Notes: generated by a model from the sequence alone, not told the origin. A DNA stretch of 64,000 bases from Compostimonas suwonensis (GCF_002797855.1 NZ_PGFB01000001.1:62001-126000); one strand, 5' to 3'; counted from the first letter of the stretch, positions 25,062 through 32,861 are shown. Numbers and translations: made by a program.

Positions 25062-25130
25062 CCCCGTCTCTCCGCTCCTCCTCTCCCCCTCCCCCTCCCC
25101 TCTGCTCCGCTCCGCCTTCCCCACCCGGAT
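25062..25130 (-). other. Pyrimidine-rich tract (G-rich on minus strand)
   Basis: Almost uninterrupted C/T sequence with repeated CCCCCT units between the SDR stop and the antiporter 3' end. The minus strand reads as several G4-5 runs separated by single A residues, a quadruplex-type pattern. No gene is seen in 25056-25254. Confidence 0.5.
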
Positions 25131-25254
25131 CCGCCCTTCCCACGGAACCTCCCCGGTCACCCTCGATTACGACCAACGGTTCCGGGGGCTGACCGCCCCA
25201 GGTCCTGCATGTGGGTTGCGCCGGGGTTCGGGGTGGGCTGCGAGCGGCCCGCCG

Positions 25255-26448
25255 TCAGGCGATCGGGGTGGGGTCGACGGACGAGCGGCGCCGGCCGATC
25301 GCACGGCGGAACCAGCCGGCATCCGTCATCCTGGCCAGCAGCGGCCCGCAGATGATCGTGATGAGCACATAGCTCGTGGCGAGCGGGGCGAGCTGCGGCT
25401 CGATGCCCGCGCCGACCGCGAGCCCCGCGATCACGATCGAGAACTCGCCGCGCGGGATGAGCGCGAACCCGGCGCGCCACCGGCCGGGAACGCCGATCCC
25501 GGCACGCGCCGCCGCCCGGTAGCCGGTGAGGGTCTTCGTCGCCATCGTGACGAGCGCCAGCAGGATGGCCGGCACGAGCACGGGCACGATGCCCGCCGGA
25601 TCGGTCGACAGGCCGAAGAACACGAAGAAGACCGCGGCGAAGAGGTCGCGCACCGGCGAGAGCAGCTGCTCGGCGTTGTAGGCGACCCGGCCCGAGAGCG
25701 CGATGCCCACGAGGAAGGCGCCGACGGCGGCCGAGACGTTCACCTGCTGCGCGATTCCCGCGATCAGCATCGTGAGCCCGAGCACCCCCAGCAGCAGCGA
25801 CTCGGGATGGTGCGCGTCGAAGAGCTTCGAGATCACCCGGCCGTGACGCAGAGCCCCGTACAGGATGACGAGAACCACGACCACGGCCACGACGAGCGCC
25901 GTCGCTCCCGCCAGAACTCCTGCGCCGATCACGAGCGCCGACAGCACGGGCAGGTAGAAGGCCATCGCGAGATCTTCGATGACCAGGATCGAGAGGATGG
26001 TCGGTGTCTCACGGTTGCCGAGACGGCGCAGGTCGCTCAGCACCTTCGCGATGACACCCGACGACGAGACCCAGGTGATGCCGCCGAGGGCGACCGCCGC
26101 GATCGGGCCCCAGCCGAGCAGCAGCGCGAAGGCGGCACCGGGCAGCGCGTTGAGCACGAGGTCGAGCAGGCCGGAGACGCGGGACTGCCGCAGGCTCGTC
26201 ACGAGCTCGCTCGGCGAGTACTCGAGCCCCAGCATCACGAGCAGCAGGATCACGCCGATCTCGCTGCCGACGGCGAAGAACTCCTCGCTCGCGTCGAGCG
26301 GCAGGAACCCGCCCTGCCCGAGCACGAGGCCGACGATCAGATAGAAGGGGATGGGCGAGATGCCGATGCGGTTCGCCAGCCGCGCCAGGAGCCCCAGGCC
26401 CAGCAGCAACGCCCCGACTTCGATGAGGAGGAGCGTCGAATCGCGCAC
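25255..26448 (-). CDS. CPA2-type monovalent cation/proton antiporter membrane subunit
   Basis: 397 residues, about 12 hydrophobic segments of a Na+(K+)/H+ exchanger (KefB/CPA2). 'RDSTLLLIEVGALLLGLGLLARLANRIGISPIPFYLIVGLVLGQGG' opens the fold, and 'FLVGIALSG' and 'FFVFFGLSTDP' are diagnostic. It likely exports K+ or Na+ for protons. GTG start (complement of 26446-26448) lies ten bases past the stop of the TrkA-C gene, its regulatory partner. The soluble KTN domain is therefore encoded as a separate protein. Confidence 0.88.
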   Translation of the reverse strand: MRDSTLLLIEVGALLLGLGLLARLANRIGISPIPFYLIVGLVLGQGGFLPLDASEEFFAVGSEIGVILLLVMLGLEYSPSELVTSLRQSRVSGLLDLVLNALPGAAFALLLGWGPIAAVALGGITWVSSSGVIAKVLSDLRRLGNRETPTILSILVIEDLAMAFYLPVLSALVIGAGVLAGATALVVAVVVVLVILYGALRHGRVISKLFDAHHPESLLLGVLGLTMLIAGIAQQVNVSAAVGAFLVGIALSGRVAYNAEQLLSPVRDLFAAVFFVFFGLSTDPAGIVPVLVPAILLALVTMATKTLTGYRAAARAGIGVPGRWRAGFALIPRGEFSIVIAGLAVGAGIEPQLAPLATSYVLITIICGPLLARMTDAGWFRRAIGRRRSSVDPTPIA

Positions 26449-26458
26449 GGTCGGAGGA

Positions 26459-26947
26459 TCAGCCGTTGGTGAGGAGCCGGGCGAGCGCGTCGAGCCCGGG
26501 GCGCGTGCCGACGGCGATGATCGTGTCGCCCGCCTCGAGCGGCGTGCTGGGTGTGGGCGAAGGGATGACGTCGGGCCCTCGCACGATCGCGACGATCGAG
26601 GTGCTCGTGCGCGTTCTGGCCTTCGTGTCGCCGAGCACACCGCCCGCGTAGGGCGAGCCCGCCGAGATCAGCAGCTGCTCGGTGAAGAGGCCGGCGGCCT
26701 GGTCGCGGATGCCGGCCAGCTGCCCCATCACGAGGGATGCCCCGAGCACGTCGGCGAGGGCCGTCGCCTCGTCGTCGGTGAGCTCGATGACATCGCTGCT
26801 GGCGTCCGGGTCGTCTTCGTCGAAGAGGGCGAGCTGGCGTTCCCCGGTGCGGTGGGAGACGATCCCGATACGCCGGCCGGTCTTGGTGATGACGTCATGG
26901 CGGGTTCCGATGCCCGGCAGGTCGACCTTCTCCACGCGTACACTCAC
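26459..26947 (-). CDS. TrkA-C domain regulatory subunit of the antiporter
   Basis: 162 residues. The N-terminal half (VRVEKVDLPGIGTRHDVITKTGRRIGIVSHRTGERQLALFDEDDP) is the small domain found in KhtT/CpaA-type regulators. The C-terminal 70 residues form a TrkA-C (RCK_C) domain (TSIVAIVRGPDVIPSPTPSTPLEAGDTIIAVGTRPGLDAL), which in relatives binds c-di-AMP or another small ligand. GTG start (complement of 26945-26947). TAGGGT seven bases before it looks like a -10 box, so the transcript may be leaderless. Operon with the antiporter gene. Confidence 0.85.
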   Translation of the reverse strand: MSVRVEKVDLPGIGTRHDVITKTGRRIGIVSHRTGERQLALFDEDDPDASSDVIELTDDEATALADVLGASLVMGQLAGIRDQAAGLFTEQLLISAGSPYAGGVLGDTKARTRTSTSIVAIVRGPDVIPSPTPSTPLEAGDTIIAVGTRPGLDALARLLTNG

Positions 26948-27008
26948 GCTCGCCACCCTAACATCGCAGCTCGGAGCGGGGAATCGCCCGCGGCATCCGC
27001 TGTTCGCC

Positions 27009-28736
27009 CTAGACGGCGGGCTTCGAGGGCGTGAAGATCCAGGCGTCGAAGAGCGCCGTGAGATCCTGGCCCGAGACCTGCTCGGCATAGTCGATGAACT
27101 GGGCGGTCGTCACCGATCCGCCCGCGTTGTCGCTCGCCCAGCCCTTCAGGATCGCGAAGAAGGCCTCGTCGCCGACGGCCGTGCGCAGAGCCTGGAGCGC
27201 CATGGCCCCGCGGGTGTAGACCGGACCGTCGAAGATGCCCGCGGCGCCCGGGTCGGCGACGACCGTCGACCAGAACGCGTCGTCGGCGTTCGCGTAGTAG
27301 TAGTCGAAGGTCTCTTGGGGCGTCAGGCCGCCCTGGCTCTCGGCCCACAGCCACTCGGCGTAGGTCGCAAAGCCCTCGTTCAGCCAGATGTCGGCCCAGC
27401 GGCCCAGCGCGACGCTGTCGCCGTACCACTGGTGGGCGAGCTCGTGCACGACCACCGAGGCGTCGGCGTCGGCCGGGAAGGCCCAGGCCGGGTAGATCGG
27501 GCGGGTCTGGTTCTCGAGGGCGTACTGCAGGTCTTCATCCGGGCCCGTGAAGCCGATGGCGATCCCGCCGGCCTGCCCGAACGGGTAGGGGCCGAAGTAG
27601 CCCGAGAGGAAGTCGATGACCTCGGGCTCGTCGTCGAAGATCGACGTGGCGACGTCGCCGACGAAGGCTCCTCCGCCGTCGGCCTCCCGGGTGAAGAGCG
27701 TCGGGTCGATGGCGTTGTAGTACGCGATGCCGCCCTCGTCGTGCTCGGTGATCTGATATTCGCCGACGGTCGCCGTGGCCAGATAGGTCGCCATCGGGGC
27801 TTCCATCTCCCAGTCCCAGGTGGTCGTGGCGCCGTTCTCCGTCTGGGCGGCGAGGCGGCCGTTGCCGATGACCTGCAGCCCCGCGGGCACCGTCATCCTC
27901 GTGCTGAAGGTGGCCTTGTCGGCCGGGTGGTCGTTGGCCGGGAACCACGTCGCGGCGACCCGGGGCTGCCCCACGATGACTGCGCCGGTGGGGGTGCGGA
28001 ACACGCCGGCCGGCCCGAAGGCGTCGTCGATCGTGATCGGCACGCCCGAGTAGGCGACGACGGTCGTGATGGTCGAGCCGGTGCGGATGCCCTGCTCGGG
28101 AACGACCGTCAGCTCGGTACGCGGGGGCGTGGCATCGCCATCCGTGCTGCCCGGAGCTTGGGGCTGCCCGGTCTCGACGCTGATCTGCGTGCTCTCGAGG
28201 CTCCACTCGGCCGCCGCGTCGTCGACGGTGACCTCGCCGATGACGATCGAGTCGGTGCCGTCGACCGCCCGGGTGTCGAAGTCGAGGTTGAACGCCGAGA
28301 GGTCCTGGGTGGCGACCGCGGTGATGGTCGCCGTTCCCGCGAGCACGTCGCTCTCGGGGTCGTAGGAGAGGTCGAGGGCGTAGTGCTCGACGTCGTATCC
28401 GCCGTTGCCGTCGAGCGGGAAGTAGGGGTCGCCGATACCCGCGGCGCCCGGCCGGAAGTCGGCCGGGGTGGTCGTGGGCGAGGATGTGGGCGAGGGGCTC
28501 GCTGAGGGAGTCGCGGTGGGGCAGACGGCGGGCGCTGCGAACGCGGGCGCGGGCGCGGACGTGCCGGAGAGGAGGAGCGCGGCCACGAGGAGCGGCGCGG
28601 CGGCGACCATCGCCGAGCGCCGGCGACCGCGGCGCACCAGCAGCAGGGCTGCGCCGGCGCCGATCGCGAACAGGGAGAGGGCCAGGATGAGCGGACCCGA
28701 GTCGAACCCGGTCGCCGCCAGCACACACGAATCCAC
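27009..28736 (-). CDS. M1-family zinc metallopeptidase with an unusual N-terminal double membrane segment
   Basis: 575 residues. The aminopeptidase N-type domain has HELAHQWYGDSVALGRWADIWLNEGFA (HExxH-18-E zinc site), with the exopeptidase Gly-rich motif replaced by IAIGFTGPD. It lacks the helical C-terminal domain, as in short actinobacterial M1 enzymes. The N-terminus is odd: residues 6-10 read LAATG, followed by a hydrophobic stretch and VRRGRRR, the layout of a sortase-E cell-wall sorting signal. A second hydrophobic stretch (MVAAAPLLVAALLLSG) and a Ser/Thr/Pro linker follow. GTG start (complement of 28734-28736); an inner ATG near 28610 is an alternative. Confidence 0.85.
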   Translation of the reverse strand: MDSCVLAATGFDSGPLILALSLFAIGAGAALLLVRRGRRRSAMVAAAPLLVAALLLSGTSAPAPAFAAPAVCPTATPSASPSPTSSPTTTPADFRPGAAGIGDPYFPLDGNGGYDVEHYALDLSYDPESDVLAGTATITAVATQDLSAFNLDFDTRAVDGTDSIVIGEVTVDDAAAEWSLESTQISVETGQPQAPGSTDGDATPPRTELTVVPEQGIRTGSTITTVVAYSGVPITIDDAFGPAGVFRTPTGAVIVGQPRVAATWFPANDHPADKATFSTRMTVPAGLQVIGNGRLAAQTENGATTTWDWEMEAPMATYLATATVGEYQITEHDEGGIAYYNAIDPTLFTREADGGGAFVGDVATSIFDDEPEVIDFLSGYFGPYPFGQAGGIAIGFTGPDEDLQYALENQTRPIYPAWAFPADADASVVVHELAHQWYGDSVALGRWADIWLNEGFATYAEWLWAESQGGLTPQETFDYYYANADDAFWSTVVADPGAAGIFDGPVYTRGAMALQALRTAVGDEAFFAILKGWASDNAGGSVTTAQFIDYAEQVSGQDLTALFDAWIFTPSKPAV

Positions 28737-28905
28737 GAGTCCCCGTTTCAGTAGAAGGTTTGGCGAGACTCTATCGAACGAGACACCCGCCGGTCCATCA
28801 CGGATGTCGCGGCATCCCTCACTCCTCGTGCGCGTTGACGGAGTGGAGCAACGACGCCCGCTTCTCATCGGGCTGGATCCCCGTGGACCGGCCGAGCGCC
28901 CCGCC

Positions 28906-29055
28906 CTATGAGAGCGGGCTCGCGGGCTGAAGGATGCCGAAGGCCTCGTCGCGATCGATCCGCCCGCGCAGGGCGATGACGATGCCGAGCAGGATGACCG
29001 CCCAGTTCGCCAGCCCCGCGATCCCGGCGAGCGGACCGGGAAGACTTTCCCACAC
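28906..29055 (-). CDS. Small single-pass membrane protein, unknown function
   Basis: 49 residues from GTG (complement of 29053-29055): WESLPGPLAGIAGLANWAVILLGIVIALRGRIDRDEAFGI. One clear membrane helix (about 10-30) is followed by a basic/acidic C-terminal tail. No ribosome binding site is seen; a TAGCGT close to the start may make it leaderless. It lies between the tRNA-Arg and the M1 peptidase on the same strand. No family is recognised, and it may not be expressed. Confidence 0.45.
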   Translation of the reverse strand: MWESLPGPLAGIAGLANWAVILLGIVIALRGRIDRDEAFGILQPASPLS

Positions 29056-29164
29056 GCTAGTGGATGCAGGCCGAAGCCAGGCGGATCTTCCGGGGCCGGA
29101 GGTGAAGACGACCCGAGGGGTGAAACGAAAACGGCCCGCTTTCGCGAGCCGCTTCACACAGGGG

Positions 29165-29237
29165 TGCGCCTGGAGGGATTCGAACCCCCAACCGTCTGAT
29201 CCGTAGTCAGATACTCTATCCGTTGAGCTACAGGCGC
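29165..29237 (-). tRNA. tRNA-Arg (anticodon ACG)
   Basis: 73 nt with a complete cloverleaf. The 7-bp acceptor is GCGCCTG/CAGGCGC. The D arm is followed by anticodon stem TCTGA/TCAGA with loop CTACGGA, anticodon ACG. The T arm contains GGTTCGAATCC, and the discriminator is A. The 3' CCA is not encoded. It reads CGU and, after A34-to-inosine editing by TadA (encoded at 7635-8111), also CGC and CGA codons. Confidence 0.95.
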
Positions 29238-29325
29238 AGTGATCCGAGCGTAACCCGCTCGAAGACCAGGGTAAAGCCTAACCCAGCCGCCCCGAATGCG
29301 CCAATCCGCGCCGGCGCTGCCGCGG

Positions 29326-29898
29326 TCAGTCGTAGAACTTCTCGCCGCGGGCGAGCATGGCGACGATCGTGTCGATCTTCTTGGCGCGGGTCTCGGCGCG
29401 TTTGACCGAGTGGATGCGGAAGTAGACGGCGAAACGGTTCTGGCCGTTGAGGGTGGCGTAGAACTGCGCGGCGGCGGGGTTCGCCTCGAGCGCGGCGAGG
29501 AAGTCCGGGTGGGGCGTGGCATCCTTCTGGCCCTCGTAGGCGCGATCCCAACGGCCGTCGGCGCGGGCTCGCTCGACCTCGGCGAGGCCTCGCGGCGACA
29601 TCCCGCCCTCCTCGATCATGGCCTCGGCCGCTCGGCGGTTCTTGAGCGACCACGGACTCTGCGGGCGGCGGGGAGTGAAGCGCTGCTTGTAGCTCTCGTC
29701 GTCGAGACGCTGGGCCTGCCCGTCGATCCACCCGTGCCGCAGCGCGATGTCGACCGCCTCGGCGTAGGTGACCGTCGGCGCCGCCGCACCCTTCTTCGCG
29801 ATGATGAGCCAGATGCCCGGCGAGGAGTCGCAGTTCTGCGCCAGCCAGGCCCGGAACTCCTCGGCCGAGTCGAAGCGCAGGCTGTCGAGCTCGATCAT
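29326..29898 (-). CDS. YdeI/OmpD-associated family protein
   Basis: 190 residues. N-terminal 'SAEEFRAWLAQNCDSSPGIWLIIAKKGAAAPTVTYAEAVDIALRHGWIDGQAQRLDDESYKQRFTPRRPQSPWSLKN' is the characteristic YdeI domain, and the C-terminal 'RAETRAKKIDTIVAMLARGEKFY' is its helical end. The family is often annotated as bacteriocin-protection protein from one E. coli member, but the biochemical function is unknown. It ends 89 bases before the tRNA-Arg gene on the same strand. The VOC remnant lies immediately upstream, overlapping by 4 nt, which suggests a former operon. Confidence 0.88.
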   Translation of the reverse strand: MIELDSLRFDSAEEFRAWLAQNCDSSPGIWLIIAKKGAAAPTVTYAEAVDIALRHGWIDGQAQRLDDESYKQRFTPRRPQSPWSLKNRRAAEAMIEEGGMSPRGLAEVERARADGRWDRAYEGQKDATPHPDFLAALEANPAAAQFYATLNGQNRFAVYFRIHSVKRAETRAKKIDTIVAMLARGEKFYD

Positions 29899-30060
29899 CG
29901 CGCCAGGATCTCGAGGTAGTGAGGGTTGTACATGATGCCGAGAACATTACCGAAAGGATCGACGACGGATGCCGTGACGAACCCTTCCGAGCGGGGAGTG
30001 AGCTTCTCGTGCTCGCTGGCACCGCTCTCGAGCAGCCGTGCGAGGGCCGCCTCGATCGTC
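29895..30060 (-). pseudogene. VOC-family (glyoxalase-like) protein, C-terminal remnant
   Basis: The frame ending at 29895 encodes 'TIEAALARLLESGASEHEKLTPRSEGFVTASVVDPFGNVLGIMYNPHYLEIL', the last 50-55 residues of a VOC/glyoxalase protein (the usual HVDD-VEAAFARLL...DPFGN-LGIM-NPHY end). About 70-75 N-terminal residues, including the first beta-alpha-beta unit, are missing. Upstream the frame runs into non-homologous sequence, the tail of a WYL regulator on the other strand. The remnant overlaps the YdeI gene start by 4 nt. It is unlikely to fold as a functional enzyme. Confidence 0.7.
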
Positions 30061-30267
30061 GTCGTCGACGACGAAGGGGTGCAGGTGCGGCTCGCGGCGC
30101 CCACCCCGACGATGATCAGCCGGCAGATCGCGGGCTGGGGCGAGCACCTCGACGTGGTCGAGCCCCCTGAGCTGCGCGCCCAGCTCGCGCAGATCGGCGC
30201 CGAGCTCATCGAGCGCTACCGGGCGTCGGCCGGCGACCAGCCGCGGGCGTCGAGCACCACGAGCTGA
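30061..30267 (+). pseudogene. WYL-domain (YafY-type) transcriptional regulator, C-terminal remnant
   Basis: Plus-strand translation from 30062 gives VVDDEGVQVRLAAPTPTMISRQIAGWGEHLDVVEPPELRAQLAQIGAELIERY, the C-terminal end of a YafY-type HTH-WYL regulator (W-G-x-x-x-x-V-x-x-P-x-x-L-R). The HTH and most of the WYL domain are absent. The fragment joins head-on to the VOC remnant at a GTCGTCGACGAC palindrome (about 30060-30071). Its 3' end overlaps the YjbR-type gene on the other strand. Confidence 0.65.
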
Positions 30268-30614
30268 CGTTTGAGCGCGACCTGCCGGTAGGAGGTGTCG
30301 AGCAGCTCGGCGAGCTGCTGCCAGTCGCAGCCCTCCCCGAAGTCGATGGCGAGCCATCCGGAGGGCCCGAAATACGGCGGCACGAAGAAGCGGGGGTCTT
30401 CGAGAAAGGCGAGACGCTCCTCGGAGTCGGGCTTGAAGACGATGGAGTGCGGGCGATCCATGCTCGACCCCACGGTGGCGAAGATCCTCTTGCCGGCGCG
30501 GAAGGTCGGCCGGCCCCAGGCCCGCACCTCGACGCTCTCGGGAAAGCGCAGGCACAGCTCGCGCACCCGCTGCACGAGCGGGTCGCCCGGCTCGACGAGT
30601 GCGGGATGCTCCAT
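30216..30614 (-). CDS. MmcQ/YjbR-family DNA-binding-fold protein
   Basis: 132 residues: 'LVQRVRELCLRFPESVEVRAWGRPTFRAGKRIFATVG', 'IVFKPDSEERLAFLEDPRFFVPPYFGPSGWLAIDF' and 'ELLDTSYRQVALKRQLV'. This is the CyaY-like YjbR/MmcQ fold, complete and of normal length. DNA binding is assumed from the fold; the role is unknown. Its 3' end overlaps the plus-strand WYL remnant by about 50 bases. Downstream on this strand lie the VOC remnant and the YdeI gene. Confidence 0.85.
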   Translation of the reverse strand: MEHPALVEPGDPLVQRVRELCLRFPESVEVRAWGRPTFRAGKRIFATVGSSMDRPHSIVFKPDSEERLAFLEDPRFFVPPYFGPSGWLAIDFGEGCDWQQLAELLDTSYRQVALKRQLVVLDARGWSPADAR

Positions 30615-30683
30615 GCCCGGCAGCCTAGACCCGGCGATTTCGCGACGCCACCCCTCCGCGACGCCTCGACCCGCACCCGCGCA

Positions 30684-30717
30684 GCAGCCCGCAGCCCGCA
30701 GCCCGCAGCCCGCAGCC
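30684..30717. repeat. 7-bp tandem repeat (CAGCCCG, about 4-5 copies)
   Basis: Successive CAGCCCG units lie between the YjbR-type start and the HAD 3' end. The period is the same as the larger 7-bp array at 42751-42820, but the sequence differs. Confidence 0.7.
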
Positions 30718-30722
30718 GCGAT

Positions 30723-31664
30723 CTAGTTCGAGCCGACGCCCTCGTCGTCGCGGGCCTCGCCGGCCACCATCGCCACCCAGCGTCGCAGGAAGGCGGCGCC
30801 GGCGTCATCGTGGATGAGCTCGCCCGCCGTGAGCACGGGGTACGGCTTCGACGGCACGCCATCGGCGGGGCGCACGTCGACGTGGGCGACGTCGTGGCCG
30901 TGCTCGTGCAGCCAGTCGGCCATCGCGTAGTCGCTGCGGGAGTCGCCCACCGTGCGCCACGACCTCGGCAGCGGCCCGCCGGGCTCGAGCATCTCGATCG
31001 CGCGCTGTGCGCCCAGGTCTTTGCCGAGCCGCACCGACTCGATGTCGGTCGAGATGATGGTCGGGTCGATGCGGATGTCGATGCGCCCGTTCGCGTCGGG
31101 CGCCTCCGTCTCGTTCCACCGCGCGCCGAGGCCGAAGCGCTGCAGCTCGGCGAACGCGTCGGCGTCGAAGGAGTCGCGCATCGCGTGATAGACCGGGGCC
31201 GCGACGTCCTTCCTCTGCTCGACGGAGACCATCGCGCGCTTCGTGTGGTCGTAGAACACGTACTGCGAGTACCGCTCGCCGACGAGCCCCTCGATCGCAC
31301 GTCCGTAGTCGGCGGGCACCGCGAGGCCCTCGTCGAGACGGATCTCGCCCGCGCCCTCGGGCGTGATGGCGAACCAGACCGCGCCCTTCTCGCACACGGC
31401 GAAGACCCGCGCGCCCGTGGGCAGCCCGGCTGCGACGAGCGGCGCGACGACCTCGCGGATGAGAAACTCGTCGGAGCGGCCCGTGTTGAAGACGACGGGG
31501 ATGCCGGCAGCGGCCAGCGTCACGAGGTCGCCCGTGATGCTCGGGATGTTGATCGAGCGGGTGACGGGACTCGCGATGGGTCCATCGACGTCGAGCAGCA
31601 GCCCGAGCAGAGGAACGGTGTCAGGCGAGGTGCCGGCGGTGGCGGCATCCGCCACGCCCGTCAC
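30723..31664 (-). CDS. HAD-superfamily hydrolase (Cof-like), substrate unknown
   Basis: 313 residues. Motif I is GLLLDVDGPIASP (the two Asp of DxD at about 25 and 27), motif II is VVFNTGRSD, and motif IV is VGDSRSDYAMADWL. The large insert between motifs II and IV (about 90-200) is a C2-type cap, as in sugar-phosphate phosphatases of the Cof kind. It likely dephosphorylates a small metabolite. The GTG start (complement of 31662-31664) overlaps the stop of the 58-codon membrane ORF upstream by 4 nt, so translation is coupled. Confidence 0.82.
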   Translation of the reverse strand: MTGVADAATAGTSPDTVPLLGLLLDVDGPIASPVTRSINIPSITGDLVTLAAAGIPVVFNTGRSDEFLIREVVAPLVAAGLPTGARVFAVCEKGAVWFAITPEGAGEIRLDEGLAVPADYGRAIEGLVGERYSQYVFYDHTKRAMVSVEQRKDVAAPVYHAMRDSFDADAFAELQRFGLGARWNETEAPDANGRIDIRIDPTIISTDIESVRLGKDLGAQRAIEMLEPGGPLPRSWRTVGDSRSDYAMADWLHEHGHDVAHVDVRPADGVPSKPYPVLTAGELIHDDAGAAFLRRWVAMVAGEARDDEGVGSN

Positions 31665-31837
31665 GCCCCGTCGAATTTGCCGAAGAGGTGGATCGGGATG
31701 GCGACGCTCAAGACGAAGGCGAGCAGCCCGCCGCCGAACACGACGATCTCGTAGCCGACGGCGCTGAACGCGTAGCCCATGAGGACCATGCCGGCGATGA
31801 AGAGGGCGATACAGAGGATGGCGCCGACCACGTTCAT
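31661..31837 (-). CDS. Small two-helix membrane protein (58 aa), unknown function
   Basis: The ATG (complement of 31835-31837) begins MNVVGAILCIALFIAGMVLM and the protein ends IPIHLFGKFDGA. Two membrane helices are separated by a short GYAFSAVGYE turn. The TGA stop lies in a GTGA overlap with the HAD hydrolase start. Upstream, AAGGAGA (near 31875-31880) drives a 10-codon ORF, MSAAGTGTTR (31834-31866), whose TGA overlaps this ATG. Translation of the three frames is thus probably coupled. It is too short for most ORF filters; the coupling and hydrophobicity support it as real. Confidence 0.7.
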   Translation of the reverse strand: MNVVGAILCIALFIAGMVLMGYAFSAVGYEIVVFGGGLLAFVLSVAIPIHLFGKFDGA

Positions 31838-31866
31838 CGTGTGGTTCCGGTTCCGGCTGCCGACAT
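31834..31866 (-). CDS. 10-codon leader ORF with strong ribosome binding site
   Basis: ATG (complement of 31864-31866) has AAGGAGA eight bases upstream and encodes MSAAGTGTTR; its TGA overlaps the ATG of the 58-aa membrane protein as ATGA. It is either a translational-coupling leader or a chance frame supplying the ribosome to the next gene, which has no site of its own. Confidence 0.4.
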   Translation of the reverse strand: MSAAGTGTTR

Positions 31867-31897
31867 GGGCGGGTCTCCTTCTAGGCGGTGGGCGTGT

Positions 31898-32413
31898 CTA
31901 GCGATCGCGGCCGCGGTCACGATCGCTTCCGAAGCCGTATACGACGATACCCGCCACGGGCACGAGCAGGAACCACAACCAGCTCCAGGCCCACCCTCCC
32001 GCATACCCGGTGAGCAGGAAGAGCGCGAGGGCGACGAAGGGGATGATCGACACGACCACCACGCCGCCGCGGCCGCCCCAGGGGGCACGGCCGCCGCGCC
32101 GGTCGCCGTATCCGTCGTCGGATGCCGGGGCGCCGTAGGGAGGCACGGCCGCTCCCGCGTACGGAGGCGGGGGTGCGGGCGCCGGGGTCGCCGACGCCGC
32201 GGGCGCGAGGGGCGGGACGGGCAGATCGGCGAAGAGCGGCTCGAGATCGCCTCGTGTGACGGCCTGACGCGCCGCGGCCGAACGCTGGGTGTATTCATCC
32301 GTCGTGATGCGGCCCGCACCGAGTTGCTCGCTCAACCGCGCGACCGCCTCGTCGCGCTCCGCGTTGCTCAGTCGCAGCTCTGCGCCGCCGGTCGATGCTG
32401 AATCGCTCGTCAT
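31898..32413 (-). CDS. DUF1707 (SHOCT-like) domain membrane protein
   Basis: 171 residues. N-terminal 'AELRLSNAERDEAVARLSEQLGAGRITTDEYTQRSAAARQAVTRGDLEPLFADLP' is the DUF1707 domain common in actinobacteria. A Pro/Ala/Tyr-rich low-complexity linker (about 70-115) leads to two membrane helices (GVVVVSIIPFVALALFLLTG and WSWLWFLLVPVAGIVVYGF) and a charged tail. The ATG (complement of 32411-32413) lacks a ribosome binding site, so the mRNA may be leaderless. Function unknown. Confidence 0.85.
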   Translation of the reverse strand: MTSDSASTGGAELRLSNAERDEAVARLSEQLGAGRITTDEYTQRSAAARQAVTRGDLEPLFADLPVPPLAPAASATPAPAPPPPYAGAAVPPYGAPASDDGYGDRRGGRAPWGGRGGVVVVSIIPFVALALFLLTGYAGGWAWSWLWFLLVPVAGIVVYGFGSDRDRGRDR

Positions 32414-32471
32414 CGTTACATTGTCGCGCGGATGCCGCCGCGCCCACCAGTGCCACGGCGCACGAGTCCGC

Positions 32472-32861
32472 TCACGCCGCGGCGGCCAGCGCGAGCCCGG
32501 CCCACAGCCCGCCCGCCGCCAGCAGCACCGCCCCGAGGAGCATGCCGAGGCCGTTGACCGTCGCCTCGCGGTAGCGGCGCTGCTGGACGAGCCGCACCGT
32601 CTCGAGGCTCGCCGTGCTGAACGTCGTGTAGCCGCCCAGGAAACCGCCGCCGAGCACCAGACGCCACTCCTCGGCCACGAGCCCACCGAGGGCGAGACCC
32701 GTGAGGAACCCCAGCAGCAGCGAGCCGCTCAGGTTGATGACCATGGTGCCGAGGGGGAAGCCCCCGGAGAGCCTCGACCGCACGACGCCGTCGACGAGAA
32801 GCCGGGCGACCGAGCCGATCCCCCCGGCCACCGCGATGGCCAGGAAGAGCAGAGGGGTCAC
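32472..32861 (-). CDS. crcB: Fluoride exporter FluC/CrcB, subunit 2 of the pair
   Basis: 129 residues, four membrane helices. Fluc motifs: 'GGIGSVARLLV', 'VINLSGSLLLGF' with the pore Asn, and 'GGFLGGYTTFSTASLETVRL' with the Phe/Ser-Thr track of the fluoride pore. Fluc channels are antiparallel dimers; paired genes usually form heterodimers. The GTG start overlaps the stop of the other crcB by 4 nt. No fluoride riboswitch motif is seen upstream of the operon. Confidence 0.9.
   Translation of the reverse strand: MTPLLFLAIAVAGGIGSVARLLVDGVVRSRLSGGFPLGTMVINLSGSLLLGFLTGLALGGLVAEEWRLVLGGGFLGGYTTFSTASLETVRLVQQRRYREATVNGLGMLLGAVLLAAGGLWAGLALAAAA

Noticed and set aside
28468-28911. Plus-strand open frames opposite the M1 peptidase N-terminus
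   Set aside because: They are complements of the Pro/Ser/Thr linker and membrane segments; no ribosome site or family similarity.
29895-30209. Intact 104-aa VOC protein from an upstream ATG
   Set aside because: The first 45-50 codons are the antisense of the WYL remnant and show no VOC similarity, so only the C-terminal part is homologous.
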